Source of the DNA: Fennellomyces sp. T-0311
Lineage: Eukaryota; Mucoromycota; Mucoromycetes; Mucorales; Lichtheimiaceae
Direction: 5' to 3'
Assembly (NCBI GenBank): GCA_025266875.1
Contig: JALLLT010000005.1
Location: forward strand, 1,364,001-1,428,000
DNA: 64,000 nt
Shown here: positions 1 through 11,176 of the stretch, one piece after another
Numbering within the stretch: position 1 is the stretch's first letter
Layout: every line of letters starts with the position of its first letter
Notes under the pieces: generated by a model
Seen by the model: the letters and a program-made list of their open reading frames with translations, nothing else
Told to the model about the DNA's origin: nothing
Database searches by the model: none
Made by a program: the position numbers and the translations under genes

Positions 1-766
1 GTCGATCCGCCTTACGATGGAACTGGCCCCAATCCGTATCATCTGTTTACCTTGAACGGCCATACAAACTCAGTCAGAGCCATTGCAGCTCACGGCAACG
101 TGCTGGTCAGCGGCAGTTATGATCACAAAGTCTGCGTTTGGGATCTGGAAAAGGGTACGCTTGTGCATCGCATGGAGGGCCACGGCGAAAACGTGTATTC
201 GGTTGTCCTCGATCATGAACGCGGCCAATGCATGAGTGGAAGCATGGATAGCTCGGTCAAGATCTGGTCGCTGGAAACAGGCAAATGTCTGCGCACACTT
301 GACGGACACTCAATACTGGTCGGGCTATTGGGACTTACAAACGATCATCTCGTTTCAGCAGCAGCAGATGCCACGCTCCGAGTGTGGTCACCGCAGACGG
401 GCGACTGCGTTCATGCGCTGCTTGGTCATAAACGAGCCATCACATGCTTCCAGCACGATCACGAAAAGGTGATTTCAGGTTCAGAAGGCGGACTGAAACT
501 GTGGGATATCAAGACGGGTCGACATTTGCAGGACTTTGTCACCTACGCCGCGGGGGTGTGGCGGGTTGCATTTGATCAGCGCCAATGCGTTGCTGCTATT
601 CACAGGTACACGATTGCCATGTGCGTCTCAGTTAATATGTCCCTCTGACATCTGATTCTCTAGTAATAGCACCACACACCTCGAAGTCCTGGACTTTGGT
701 ACCTACGGGCTAGAGGAAGCCATCTACTTTGATCCAGCATCGAGGCCGCCGCATATGCGCTTTTAA
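1..766 (+). CDS. F-box/WD40 protein of the Cdc4/Pop1/Scon type, C-terminal part
   Basis: The window opens inside this gene; the first codon is in frame and the start lies upstream. Two exons (1-605, 664-766) are joined by a 58-bp GT..AG intron. The frame continues through the junction to a TAA at 764-766, giving a tail rich in acidic and aromatic residues. At least four WD40 blades are visible, each with a GH dipeptide near the start and a WD, IW, VW or LW ending. Blade spacing and the tail (HLEVLDFG motif) resemble the propeller of Cdc4-type SCF substrate receptors, which bind phosphodegrons and deliver targets for ubiquitination. The F-box itself is outside the window, so Cdc4-like is inferred from the propeller only. 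Other WD40 families remain possible. Confidence 0.82.
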
Positions 767-1136
767 CGCGCCTAATACCCGAGTACATGCATACAGAAAG
801 AGCATTTATTATATATATATACACATATATATATATACAGCCGTAATAAAAGGACATAGTAGACAGATCACGTGGAACGCAATTTGACATTACTGCTTAA
901 TGTGCCTAGACTCGCCCGGTTATGTCAACAGATCCGAAGCATGTTCCTGTATCAAATGTTCAAACTTTATCTCCACGATCGCACAAAAAGCTATTTTGAA
1001 ATGTGCTTGATCAAAAGCGGTTTAGCCCCAGACCATCTCTCTCTCTCTTTACCTTTTGGCCGTGAGGAAGGAGAGAAGGAGATAGTAGCACAGCCGAAAA
1101 GTGCCACATGTTTTCTGAGTCCGCGCTCTGGGTTTC

Positions 1137-1146
1137 TATATAAAAG
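1137..1146 (+). promoter_or_regulatory. TATA box of the MAPKK gene
   Basis: TATATAAAAG lies 50 bp before the MAPKK start codon at 1196, following a CT-rich tract near 1030-1060. Position and sequence fit a core promoter element. Confidence 0.5.
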
Positions 1147-1195
1147 ATTTGAGAACTTGACCCCTTCTTTAACAATTCATCCCCATCTTTTTTCT

Positions 1196-2703
1196 ATGCC
1201 ATTGCGAAAGAAACGTAACTTTAAGAATCTCACACTCGAAAACTCGCCCGTGGTAGTGAGCAACACGGGTCCGCCTCCGGAAAAACGACGGTCATCGGCA
1301 CGACGACTCGAAGAGGAGTATAGTAAGCTATGTGAGCAACTGAGCGATTTGGAGATTGGCCTTGAGTTGCGGCTGGATCTGCGTCCCGAGGATTTCAACA
1401 CCATCGATGAACTCGGCAGAGGCAATGGCGGAACTGTATGCAAAGTACTACACGTTCGAACCCACACTGTCATGGCAAGAAAGGTATCTATTTATTACTG
1501 TCATGGTAACCAAAACACCTGCCCACGCCGCCTCCCTAACAAACTTGCGCAGGTGATTCACGTAGAAGCGAATGTAAATGTGCGAAAACAAATTATGCGG
1601 GAGCTTCAGTTCATGCACGACTGCAACTCTCGACACATTGTCAGTTTTTATGGCGCATTCATGAACGGTGGTGACATTTCAATTTGCATGGAATATATGG
1701 ATGTTGGGTAATTGATGTTATATATATAAAACGGGTATATGGTGGGCTAATGACTGTGGTTATATAGTTCACTCGACCGGATTTACAAAAAGCATGGCCC
1801 GATTCCCCTGGATGTATTAAAGAAAATTGCTTATGCGGTAATTAATCATGACCCATTTAAAAAATAACGTGTGATTGACAGGTGATATATTAGATCGTAG
1901 ACGGGTTGATTTATTTGTATGACGAGCATCGGATTATTCATCGCGGTAATGTGCTGCTAGACATACGGCTGCGTGCCACAGTAGACTCATCGCCTTGCTG
2001 CACACACAGATTTAAAGCCTTCCAATGTGCTGGTCAACTCGCTGGGACAGATCAAGCTATGTGATTTCGGTGTATCTGGACAGCTCATCAATTCGGTGGC
2101 AGACACATTTGTGGGCACGAGCTCATACATGAGTGTAAGTCCATGACAAAGTAGCTTTGTGAAGCGGTATTAAGTGCCAACGCCCTTACTAGCCTGAGCG
2201 CATTATGGGATCGCCCTACTCTGTCAAATCCGATGTGTGGTCGCTAGGTATTACGCTTATGGAATTGGCTCTGGCGCGATTCCCGTTCCCTCCCGATGGC
2301 AATGCCTTGTCGATCTTTGAATTATTGCAACATATTGTTAATGAACCCGTGCCGTCCTTCCCGCCAAATAAGTTCCCTGAAGATTTGACCAATTTCGTGG
2401 ACAAATGGTAAGGCTCGCGCAAGGGGAGAGAGAGAGAGAGTCGAACTCACACTCATATACACGGAATAGCTTGGTCAAGGATGTGCAGCAGCGAGCCACA
2501 CCAAGTGATTTGAGAGTACGTTATTTAAACTATATAAAAGCACGAGCGCGCACTGACCGATTATATATCAGAATCACGAGTATCTGGCCAATGCAGCTTC
2601 AGAAAAAGTCGACTTGGAGAAATGGGCGCGTAGTGTCACGGGTACACCTGATCGAATCGATATCTCCAAATTGCAATCCACAGGCAACGGTCAATCGCCG
2701 TAA
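1196..2703 (+). CDS. MAP kinase kinase (MEK, Ste7/Byr1/Fuz7-like)
   Basis: Eight exons (1196-1483, 1553-1707, 1768-1837, 1894-1945, 2010-2134, 2193-2407, 2470-2515, 2572-2703) encode 360 residues in one consistent frame. The kinase domain starts near residue 65. Landmarks are a glycine loop GRGNGGTV (75-82), the catalytic lysine of MARK at 96, HRDLKPSN (187-194), DFGVSG (207-212) and SYMSPER (227-233). The activation loop carries Ser217 and Thr221 at the MEK Ser/Thr phosphorylation positions. The N-terminus has a basic cluster followed by L-T-L, which fits a MAPK docking (D) site. The kinase would phosphorylate the Thr and Tyr of a MAP kinase activation loop. Short length without long extensions fits the mating/filamentation-type MEK, but the exact class needs a tree. 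An ORF continuing upstream to 872 is rejected because a TATA box sits just before this ATG. Confidence 0.93.
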
Positions 2704-2923
2704 GACCGCCTACTTCTCTCTCTCGATACACGCCACAACAAACCCAGCAACATCACAACTTCACATAACACGCCAACAAACAACACGCAACCTATATATA
2801 TCTCTCTTTCTTCTTTCGATTTCCCTTTTTTCTTTTTACCTTTTTCTGTCTTTAAAGAAGAAAAAAATCTCTCGCGTCCATCAAAACCAAAAAGAAGTCT
2901 TTTTTTCATAAAACATACACACA

Positions 2924-3832
2924 ATGCCACGACGATTATCGAGACATCAGGACGCGCGATGGATTCGTCAATTGTTGCCCAGTTGTGACAACAGTGTCTC
3001 TTTGGCAAAACGTCAACTTTTTTGGCTGAAAGAAAAGACCAGCGATCCCGTCATTTTGAATCGCCAAGTTCAAGATCGCGTTGTTCGGCACAAACCACTC
3101 CAATATATTCTGGGTAGCCAACCATTTGGTGACTTGGATATTGTAACAAGGCCGCCTGTGCTTATCCCTCGGTAACACTTTTTTCCAACCGTGTGTGTGG
3201 CATTGAAATAAACTCATAATTACTATAGATGGGAAACGGAAGAGTGGGTCTATCGCTTAATTGATCTCATCCTTCCTCAACTAAGGCATAAAAAGGAATC
3301 GTTTCGTGTGCTGGATATCTGTACTGGTTCAGGTTGCATTGCGCTGGCGCTGGCAACTCATCTACCAAATGCTAGTATCTTTGCTACGGACCTATCCACA
3401 GACGCAATCGATTTAGCTCAGCACAATCACCAAATCCATGCTTCGCTTATACGTAATTCCGTCCTCCGGTTCAAACAAATTGATGTGTTTGATGACCAAG
3501 CCATGAACCTTGATCCATTCGACTTGATCGTATCGAATCCACCTTACATCACCCGAGACGAATACGAACATTTGGACCCGGATGTCAAGCAGTGGGAGGA
3601 TGTGCGTGCGCTTGTGGCTGACCAAGAAGGAACGGCAATACATCGTCGGATCGCCACTTTGGCAAGCAACGGGCTGCTAAAGTCAAATCAGAACGGTTTA
3701 CCAAGACTAGTGATGGAGTTTGGAGGCCACCATCAGGTGGCACCGTTGAGAAGGCTACTGGAACCAATGTTCAAGAATGTGGATGTATGGAAAGATATGG
3801 CTGGTAAGGATAGAGTTATTGTTGCATCCTAA
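2924..3832 (+). CDS. MTQ1: N5-glutamine methyltransferase, HemK/PrmC family (Mtq1-like)
   Basis: Two exons (2924-3171, 3229-3832) joined by a 57-bp intron give 283 residues. The SAM-binding loop LDICTGSGC (about 111-119) and the catalytic NPPY motif (186-189) are both present. This pairing is diagnostic for methyltransferases that modify the GGQ glutamine of peptide release factors. The N-terminal helical domain has the HKPLQYILG substrate-recognition stretch typical of PrmC/HemK1, so the mitochondrial release-factor enzyme (Mtq1) fits better than cytosolic Mtq2, which lacks that domain. The basic N-terminus could serve as a mitochondrial presequence. The 5' flank (2704-2923) is CT-rich and has no clear TATA box. 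Confidence 0.9.
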
Positions 3833-4401
3833 ATATGTCCCCTCTCCTATTATACAAAACATTTTTTGCATAAACCATAAGGAGGTATGGGGTTATGAAA
3901 AAAGAGATTCCGGGTCCCACTTGACCTGTGCTCAGTTAAAAAAAGCAGAACGGGTACCCCACGAGCGTTTATATACACGCTAAGACGCGCCCCGAACATC
4001 TTTGGATTCATGCTGCTTAGTCAGGTACTATACCGCTGTCATTCTATAGGCGTGTTCCTGGCCTGTTTCACAGCTGTGTACCTGAGGCGCACCGGACCGA
4101 CTTGCTCCTGAAAAAAAAAAAGCAGAATGAGCAAAAAGTCAATGGCAAGACAACACCTGTTGTCAAGGTGAAGAGCATTGCATAGTTACAAAATAAGAGC
4201 TGTATATTTTTTCCCAAACACGCGAAATAAGAGTATGCATAGGATGATGGGGTTTGGGCGCCGGAAAAAGTGCAAGTCCACTTTCACGTGTGTGTAGTGT
4301 AAGACAAACTGACCTTTATTTTTCTTTTTGCCTGGTTCTACCGGCGGCACACACACACACACACACACGAAAAAAAACATATATAACACAAAAAAATATA
4401 C
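3833..4401. other. intergenic region with CA microsatellite
   Basis: No coding frame is convincing here. A (CA)n run occupies 4348-4368 just upstream of the next start codon at 4402, followed by an A-rich leader. The tract probably holds the terminator of the methyltransferase gene and the promoter of the C1/DysF gene. Confidence 0.5.
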
Positions 4402-6228
4402 ATGCCATCTGCCAAATTTCATCACTTTAAACGCAAGAACTTCCAAGGTCTTGTTTATTGCGACTACTGCGAGAAACTGCTCTGGGGCCTGGCACGACAA
4501 GGCGTTCACTGCATTGGTAAGCATAGTTGCATTTTCTTCTCACAGGCGTCAATACGCATTAGCTCATGCGGAAAATCCGAATTACCAATTAGAATGTGGA
4601 TATAATTGTCACGACGAATGCAGTAAAATGGTGGTTCAATGTCGACCGCCTCGACGAATTAGCCCGGACTCACTGTCAGTAACGGATTCTGAAGCGGAAT
4701 CGTTATCAAAATATACTTCCCCACGGGGTTCTATGCACCAGGATGATATAAAAAAGCAACGACCGACGATCCTCGAACAACATCAATCATCCGACGACGT
4801 ATTGCGCTCTCCTACCTTCTCGACAACTTCCACCAATAACCTCAAACCATCGCCTACCCTCAGTAGCTCAGTTAAAGCTTATCGAAAATCCTTGAAGCAG
4901 CATGTACAAACCACAATCATCACCGCAGTTCCGGTCTCTGCAAAGATTGTCAGCAATAACGCCAACGGTGTATTGAGTCCACAGAATACAGCCAAGGCGT
5001 TTGCCCGTGTCGTCGCGCGGTCCAGGGCAGCATTCACTGTGAGTCAGTGGATTTACGACATTTATGCCTGGAAGCATACCCTTACTTCAACCAGCTGTGT
5101 CATGGCTTGGATTGCTCTATGTATGTTTTTTATTTTCAGGAGTAATCAAATGTAACATGGCTGATCCAACTTTAGGCTTATACCCTTCCTTGCTCCTTGT
5201 CATTCCACCTGCATTGGTACTTGCACTTTATATCCGGGTGGGCATCAAACCCACCATGACTGCTTCACAAGCATTGGTACCCCGTTTTGATGAAAATTCA
5301 CCCGAATATTACGCCAATTTGGAACGAACGCAACAATCCATGCTGTTTTTGATCCGCATCTACGACAATATCGCCTACCATTGCGGGCACGTGTGGTTAT
5401 CGCCTTCGTCGTATCGCGTGTTGGGATTGGCAGCCTTCGCGATATCTGGATTGTTCTTCTTGATGGGTCGCTGGATTATCATGCTGATTGGTCTCGTGAT
5501 CTTGCTAAACAAGACATGGGTTGGCTCGACCGCCGAGGTGGCTTTACAGTTTATCCTTGAATTGATCCAAACGGCGTTCGACGTGATACAAAAATTGGCA
5601 TCCACAACAAAGACCTCGACCATCGCTTTGAAGCCTGTTGAGGTTTCTCTGTACGAAAATCAGCGATGGTGGGCTGGTAGCGGATACACTTCCCAGGTAA
5701 CAAGTCCATGAGAAAACATGCAACGGCATCGCCTAAATTCAGTTTTTTGTTTATAGCTGCTGCGGTCGGAACGAGCCGGGTGGTCGAATTTAACAGGTTC
5801 AGAACCTTTGCCTGGCAAAGATGAAATGCCTCCCCCACCAGCTTATGACTGGGGCGAAAGCGGCTGGGAATTGGACATCACAGGGCCATGGACGGATGAA
5901 CAGCTTGGTATAGGTAAGCTTTTTTACGCCGAAAATAGATTGCCTTTTTTGACACTTTTTTCTTTCTCTTAGTGGTAGGATATCTCGCTCTTCCAATTTT
6001 TATGGTGCCATGGAAACACTAATCGTTTTGTTTACATAGACAATCATTGAATGTGATGAGAAAGGCTGGGTGTACAGTGATCATCGGTGGCAAAACCCGC
6101 GAGGTCGACCTGACCACATGCCCAAAACGCCGGACGGCCATCCAGAAAACACCCGGCCGTTAACACGACGAAGACGCTGGTATAGGAAAGCATATCCCAT
6201 CCGTTCAAAGTCCAAGAAATTAGCATGA
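4402..6228 (+). CDS. C1-domain, membrane-spanning, dysferlin-domain (DysF/Pex30-like) protein
   Basis: The model is join(4402-4516, 4593-5120, 5176-5696, 5757-5913, 5973-5974, 6040-6228), 503 residues. An N-terminal C1 zinc finger (about 5-52) has the H/C pattern of diacylglycerol or phorbol-ester binding domains, with CDYC, then CIEC after splicing, then HDEC. A Ser/Thr-rich linker follows. Hydrophobic segments around the exon 2/3 junction and in exon 3 (LLLVIPPALVLALYI; FAISGLFFLMGRWIIMLIGL) resemble the reticulon-like membrane region of Pex23/Pex30 peroxins. The C-terminal half ends in a split DysF domain with WWAGSGY, DWGESGWELD, DEKGWVY and RRRRWYRKA motifs. A role at ER-peroxisome or ER contact sites, possibly lipid-gated through C1, is inference. 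The two-base exon at 5973-5974 is needed to keep frame and is uncertain. Confidence 0.85.
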
Positions 6229-6239
6229 AAAAAAAAGTT

Positions 6240-6810
6240 CCATATTTATGTGTTTTCTGTGTGTTCATAAAAATAACAAAAAAATCAACCTGGTTTGGAA
6301 GTAGCCAGCGTATACGTTTTCCTGGTCGTCGTCCTCTTTATCCAGATCAATAATTATCTCTTTTGGCGCTGGGTATCTGGCTGCTGATCGACGTGGGTAC
6401 GATCAACTGCGTCTTGATCATCCAGGATTCGACAGTAGCTGCAGTAGAGGTAACCGGTTCAGATATAACACTGAAAAGCAGGATAGGCTGGCGCGTGTAT
6501 GTAAGGCCTCATCACCTTGGTCTCGTAAAGTTGTGGATCACATCCATTCAACACGACGGTTCCAACGCCTCGATAGACTCCCTGTCTCGTCCCCTTAGAA
6601 CCAAATGTATTGAATATCGTTTTCGATTAACTTTGTCGCTTTCGAATCTATCAAGATAACATTGGCCCAATGTCGAAAACTGTCCATTCTGATATCTTCC
6701 GGAATTAACGTCATTTGAGATAGCGTGATGACCCTAAATTCGCCCAGAGTCGTGCTGGTGGTTACCGGCGTGAAAATTCCCACCAGTGAAAAATCCTGCA
6801 TTTTCACAAA
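6240..6810 (-). other. unidentified coding-like segment, probably degraded
   Basis: Minus-strand frames here look protein-like in pieces. A 70-residue frame covers 6595-6807. An overlapping shifted frame (about 6450-6610) reads GVYRGVGTVVLNGCDPQLYE-like sequence. A third piece near 6250-6390 has an acidic DLDKEDDDQEN run. The pieces lie in different frames, separated by stops, and I could not join them with plausible introns. They lie tail-to-tail with the DysF gene. I do not recognise the family. It may be a pseudogene or a gene with introns I failed to place. Confidence 0.35.
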
Positions 6811-6960
6811 TTGACCACAACAGACATCATTAATTGAAAAAGATACCGAGCAGACATCAATAGGATTCTATTATGTCGAGAGAGTATTCCCATTCTCGCT
6901 CTGGTTAGATGAAATATGTACATTATTATTTTTCACAGGTTGGTACTATAAGCGACTCTA

Positions 6961-8560
6961 CTATTCCTGCAATTCCAATTTCTCGACCCTACTACTACTT
7001 TGAAGTATTTGTACTCCTTCGGTGAGGAGGAGGGAGGATTGAGTGTCACGTATGTTAAGTATTCGCAAATTCTTTAACTGAGTAAGATTCCGGGGGTCTT
7101 CGATGGAGAGATGCATGTCATGGAGCCCAAGTGCTGATAACTGCGGTAGCTGAATGATTGAGAGAGCAAACGCCCTAATACCGACAGCAGTAATCCCATC
7201 ACCGTGGCGCCGCATCAATTTAATCTCAAGTTGTTTGAGATTCTGAATACTTGCATTTTGATTCAAATACCCGTTAGATATTCCTACGCAGGAGGTAAGT
7301 CAAAGCATTGTACTGTGTGGTGTAGTGTCGAAGCATTCCAAGCATATTTTCGTCAGAAATCGTAATTCCAGAATCGCATTGAATACGTTCTGTTGTGCAA
7401 ACGGAGGCGTAAGTCTAACCCTTGCTTCCGGGTTGTCGTTGTGCCAGTGCGACAAGTGAAGAACCTGGAGGCAAGGATAACAAACCAGGATGTCCGGCAG
7501 GCTGCTTCGAAACCGTGCCGCGCATTGACCCAACGACAGTGAAGAGTAAGTCAAATCATTATCGAAAGCCTTGGAAGGAATACCCAGTTTGCGTTGTCAT
7601 CGCGCAATGATATTGGCGTAAGATGTATCTTTTCAAGGACTCACTATCTTTCTTCAAAAGTACACGCTCTGGTCGAATATACTGGCCCCGATATTCATGT
7701 TGTCAAGTCACGATGCGCCATGTCGGCTGGCAACATGGGAAGAAAATTGAGGCAAGAGTTGAGAAAGTTGCCCGTGTTGAGATCCTCCAGTTTTGGCCAA
7801 TAACGCATAAGCGCCATCAGTTGCGGTTCTAACCAGCAGTTAACCCCATTATACTAGGTCGTGACAGTTTTGGTGCGTATTGAATCACGCCAGTAAAGTT
7901 AGTGGGTTAAATGGAGGAACAGCCATTATAATGTGAACGTCAGTCGACAGTCTTCTTATCCCTGACATCGATAGATCGGGAGTTCCTGTGACTGTAGCAA
8001 CTTCCAACTCATAATGCAAGAGTTTACTGCATCCCGCAAGTGTACTTATATTCATATGTCCCGGACTTTAAGTCGAGTATATATTTACCTGACGACGACA
8101 CGCGCTCGATATGCAGCAGCCAGATTCTTGAAAAATTATACTCTTCAAAGAACTCGAGATATTGGGCACCTGAACTTGTATCCCAGTGGATGCATATCTG
8201 TACAACATGCTTGGATATAACGGAAAAGTATTTGCCAAGCAACTCTTGCCGTTTGGATAGGAGACTTGCGAATGGAATCCTGATATCTCGCCATAGCACA
8301 GGACAATCCAGCAATGTATTGCACAATGACCGACTAGTGTGGACGCACTGGAGTTCGGAATCTGTATCGATATAACTGAAATGGCGCATCGTACTTTCAT
8401 ATAAACTTTGAGCCACAAACTCATTACGGCGTCCCAGAGGTTTCCTTGCAACATGCTGATTACCGGTAGCTTGCATTCGAGGTTTTGGCTTTCTTTTGGC
8501 ACGCGCTCATTACTTCTAATCGAGGAATATTCCACAATTACACTGCGTTATCGGTCAGAC
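6961..8560 (-). pseudogene. F-box/LRR protein gene, broken
   Basis: Reading the minus strand from about 8,500 downward, an F-box-like segment (TDSELQCVHTSRSLCNTLLD, then VLWRDI) is followed by leucine-rich repeat-like sequence. The frame is interrupted repeatedly. There is a stop at 8024-8026 with continuation in a shifted frame, a TGA at 7885-7887, further shifts near 7,700-7,560, then LRR-like frames at 7300-7554 and 6961-7266. The pieces keep the order and character of the intact F-box/LRR gene at 9199-11176, suggesting a decayed paralogue. Some interruptions could be introns, but several lack splice consensus. Confidence 0.6.
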
Positions 8561-8638
8561 CTTAGTGCTTCGCTGCTGCTATGCGCATTCAGGTTCATTA
8601 AAGATGGTAGCTGACTTTGACATAAATGGATAAGGTTA

Positions 8639-8931
8639 CTGTAATGGTGTGTCCATTACAGACGTTATCCAACCTGCAACCTGGTTGATCGCCATGCAGT
8701 ATCCATATACCGTATTGATAGACGTAGCATGCGACAACTCATATGGCGCATGGTTGGATAAGGATATTAGGATTACGTATAGCTTAGATAGAATTCGTAG
8801 ATTGTAGATCATAGACGCCTTAGCTATTACCCCCTAATATCTGACGTATATATAAAGCAGGATTCCTGGATACAGGAATCCTCATCGTTTATACTCTCAT
8901 ATATCGGTTCCACCTTCGGGTTATTGTCTAC
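8639..8931 (+). mobile_element. possible solo LTR or other terminal-repeat relic
   Basis: The segment begins with a perfect 9-bp inverted repeat (8639-8647 and 8653-8661). It contains a TATA box (8847-8856) followed at once by a second hairpin with 10-bp arms (8859-8868 and 8873-8882), and can be bounded as TG...CA. Promoter-plus-hairpin inside a 290-bp non-coding block is reminiscent of an LTR U3/R region. No target-site duplication is visible and no second copy is present in the window, so this is tentative. Confidence 0.28.
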
Positions 8932-9198
8932 ATTGTCCGACTCACAGCAACGTACACGATTGTAAGTATCCTGTGGTCTGCACTGTTACAGTTACGCGCA
9001 AGTCATAATTTCCAGTTTTAGCAGAAGCGTCCTTTTCTGACTGGCAGATTATTTGTTTCTTATTTTCAGTTTGCAGTATCTTTCAACGCACATATTTTAT
9101 CAAAAAAAAACCGGATGACCTTTTCTGCTGATTAATTAACATAAGTTTGTATATGCGAATCCAAGGCTGTAAACAAAGCCTTGGTGTTAGAGTGTATT

Positions 9199-11176
9199 TT
9201 ACTCTTTTGATAATGATTCAAAATAAAAATACTCAAGATTGGTTTTAGCCACTTGTATCCCATGGTTCTGTAGCAAACACATGGTTTCACCATCAACGAT
9301 ATCTTCCAAGGTTCTTGTGGACCAATGTGTGATGACCTGGAAGTAGATCCGCTTCAAACTAGTCGAGGTTATGATGCACCGAGCAGCATCGATACTGAAC
9401 TTCTTGACCCGCACTGCAAGGACTGATAATTGTGGCATCCTCCCAATGCGTCTTGCCAGATCTACTATGTTTGATTCGGATAGGTACTCGTAGTATATTT
9501 CTCCGACCATACCGAGGTGCGTCAGACTTGTCATTTTGGTTACCGAGAAAGAGAAATCTAGAGTTGCACTCCATTCTGAGCAACCACAGTTGCTTACGAT
9601 GAGTCTTGTTATGAGAGCACTCTGACCCTGTGCTGCGTAGTGCTCAAAAAGTCGATTAAGCCACTCTCCTTCAGTAGTGAATCGTGCCAGATATAGCTCA
9701 CGGAGGTTATGCATGTCGACAATGGCACTGAGTAGGGAATCAGTATTGGAATTTTCGGTGGCTTCGAACCCTATTCCTTCGTCGTCCAAACCCTGTAGCT
9801 CGAGTCGCTGTATATGTGTATTGGACTTTAATATATCGACGAGATGGTGTCGAATAGCCACATCCGACAAGTAGAGCTCCAGATTCTTCAAGTTTGGTGC
9901 AGTAAATGTCGAGATTGGTCGCCAACCTTCTGGTGTTCCATCAGAGTAATAAATTTGCAGAGTTTCAAGCACGCTGGCATTTCTGTTGAGTAACGAAAAC
10001 AAGGATCTGGAGGACGGGGTCCTGCTGATAAATACGTGACGGAGCCAACCATTGCCGCTACGGTCTCTTGGGGGATTATTGGAAAAAAATATTTCTGAGT
10101 CCGAGTTTATGGCGAGTAGAGTTAACCGGGGACAACTGTATTCAAATATCGTCGTAACGTCATCCTCACAGCCATCTACTATGAACTCCTCGAGTTGTGG
10201 CGAGTGGCGTAGGACTGGTTCTAGCGTTGAGAGGCTAATTTTCTCCGCAGATAACACCAGTCGAGTCAACACGGTTGTATTCGTGAACCAGATTCCAGAC
10301 GGTGGGCTAGTGATGTGCGATGACTTGCATCGTAGCTCGGTTAGATTTTCGCAGACCGGTAGGATCCGTTCGAGTGACAATGTATATCGCCGTCCTGATT
10401 CTGGACCGAGTTCAAGGTATGTCAACCTCTTTCCGATGTTTTCTAATGCACGATATGCTCTGTCGCTTATATCAGTAACGCTGCGATCTTTTTTATATTC
10501 AATATCTATAAAGGAGCGCCCTTGAAAACGAAAGGGAATATTTGTGTTAACGCGATAGAAAGAAGTTTGAATAGGTATAAACAAGAATAACCAAACCTGA
10601 TTCATGCTCACGAAATGACTTGATATAAGAAAAGTCAAATGTTTCCAAGACTTCGAGACATTTCAATATAACGTAGGAGCTCTCCAACGCGATGGTTAAC
10701 TCCTCTATATGGTGACAGATGAGAGATAGTATTTGAAGAGGGGAATCGTATGCGTAACGAACAAGAGAAACCTTTCGCCAAGGACCTGGATCTTCAAACA
10801 CTCTGCTTCGCCAAATCCGACACACTCCAATACATTCTTGAGCACCTTTTTGTGTAAGATATCTGGCAATATTGGAGAAAATATCATATGGGCATTGAGA
10901 AACAATGTCGACGCGGCGCTGGATCCACGTCTCTGCATGAACCTTCCGTTGCTCCAAGAGAGAGCGCTGCGGGTCATCAAAGGTAACCATAGAGATGCCT
11001 TGTTCAAATATTTTGAGACCTTCTTCGTAATCTCCTCGAATCAAGTGAAGTCGTCCAGCGGAAAGGTAGTTACTTGCATGATGAGGCTCCGCTTTTATGC
11101 AGTTCGTCACTTGGTTCAATTCGACAGATAGGTGCTTGCTTTCCCAAGGAATTGATATCCAGTCGATAAAATCCAT
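9199..11176 (-). CDS. TPR-F-box-LRR protein (Pof3/Dia2-like architecture)
   Basis: Two exons, complement(join(9199-10520, 10597-11176)), separated by a 76-bp intron, encode 633 residues. The first about 90 residues form TPR-like helices (ASNYLSAGRLHLIRGDYEEG). An F-box follows at about 100-140 (CPYDIFSNIARYLTQ...CIGVCRIWRSRVF). The rest is leucine-rich repeats ending near the stop. TPR plus F-box plus LRR is the layout of SCF ubiquitin-ligase receptors Pof3 and Dia2, and such genes are strongly multiplied in Mucorales, so the substrate cannot be guessed. The plus-strand ORFs inside it are shadows. The gene appears intact, unlike its upstream neighbour at 6961-8560. Confidence 0.85.

Noticed and set aside
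872..1195. Upstream extension of the MAPKK frame
   Set aside because: It is open but runs through the TATA box and a CT-rich tract and adds no kinase-like sequence; the ATG at 1196 is preferred.
5064..5175. Separate gene starting at ATG 5064 upstream of the DysF part
   Set aside because: An intron 5121-5175 links the C1 exon to the DysF exon in phase and preserves the membrane segment, so one gene is more likely.
6044..6268. 74-residue minus-strand ORF over the DysF 3' end
   Set aside because: It is antisense to the conserved last DysF exon and has no motif of its own.
10052..10525. 157-residue plus-strand ORF
   Set aside because: It is the shadow of the LRR region of the minus-strand F-box gene.
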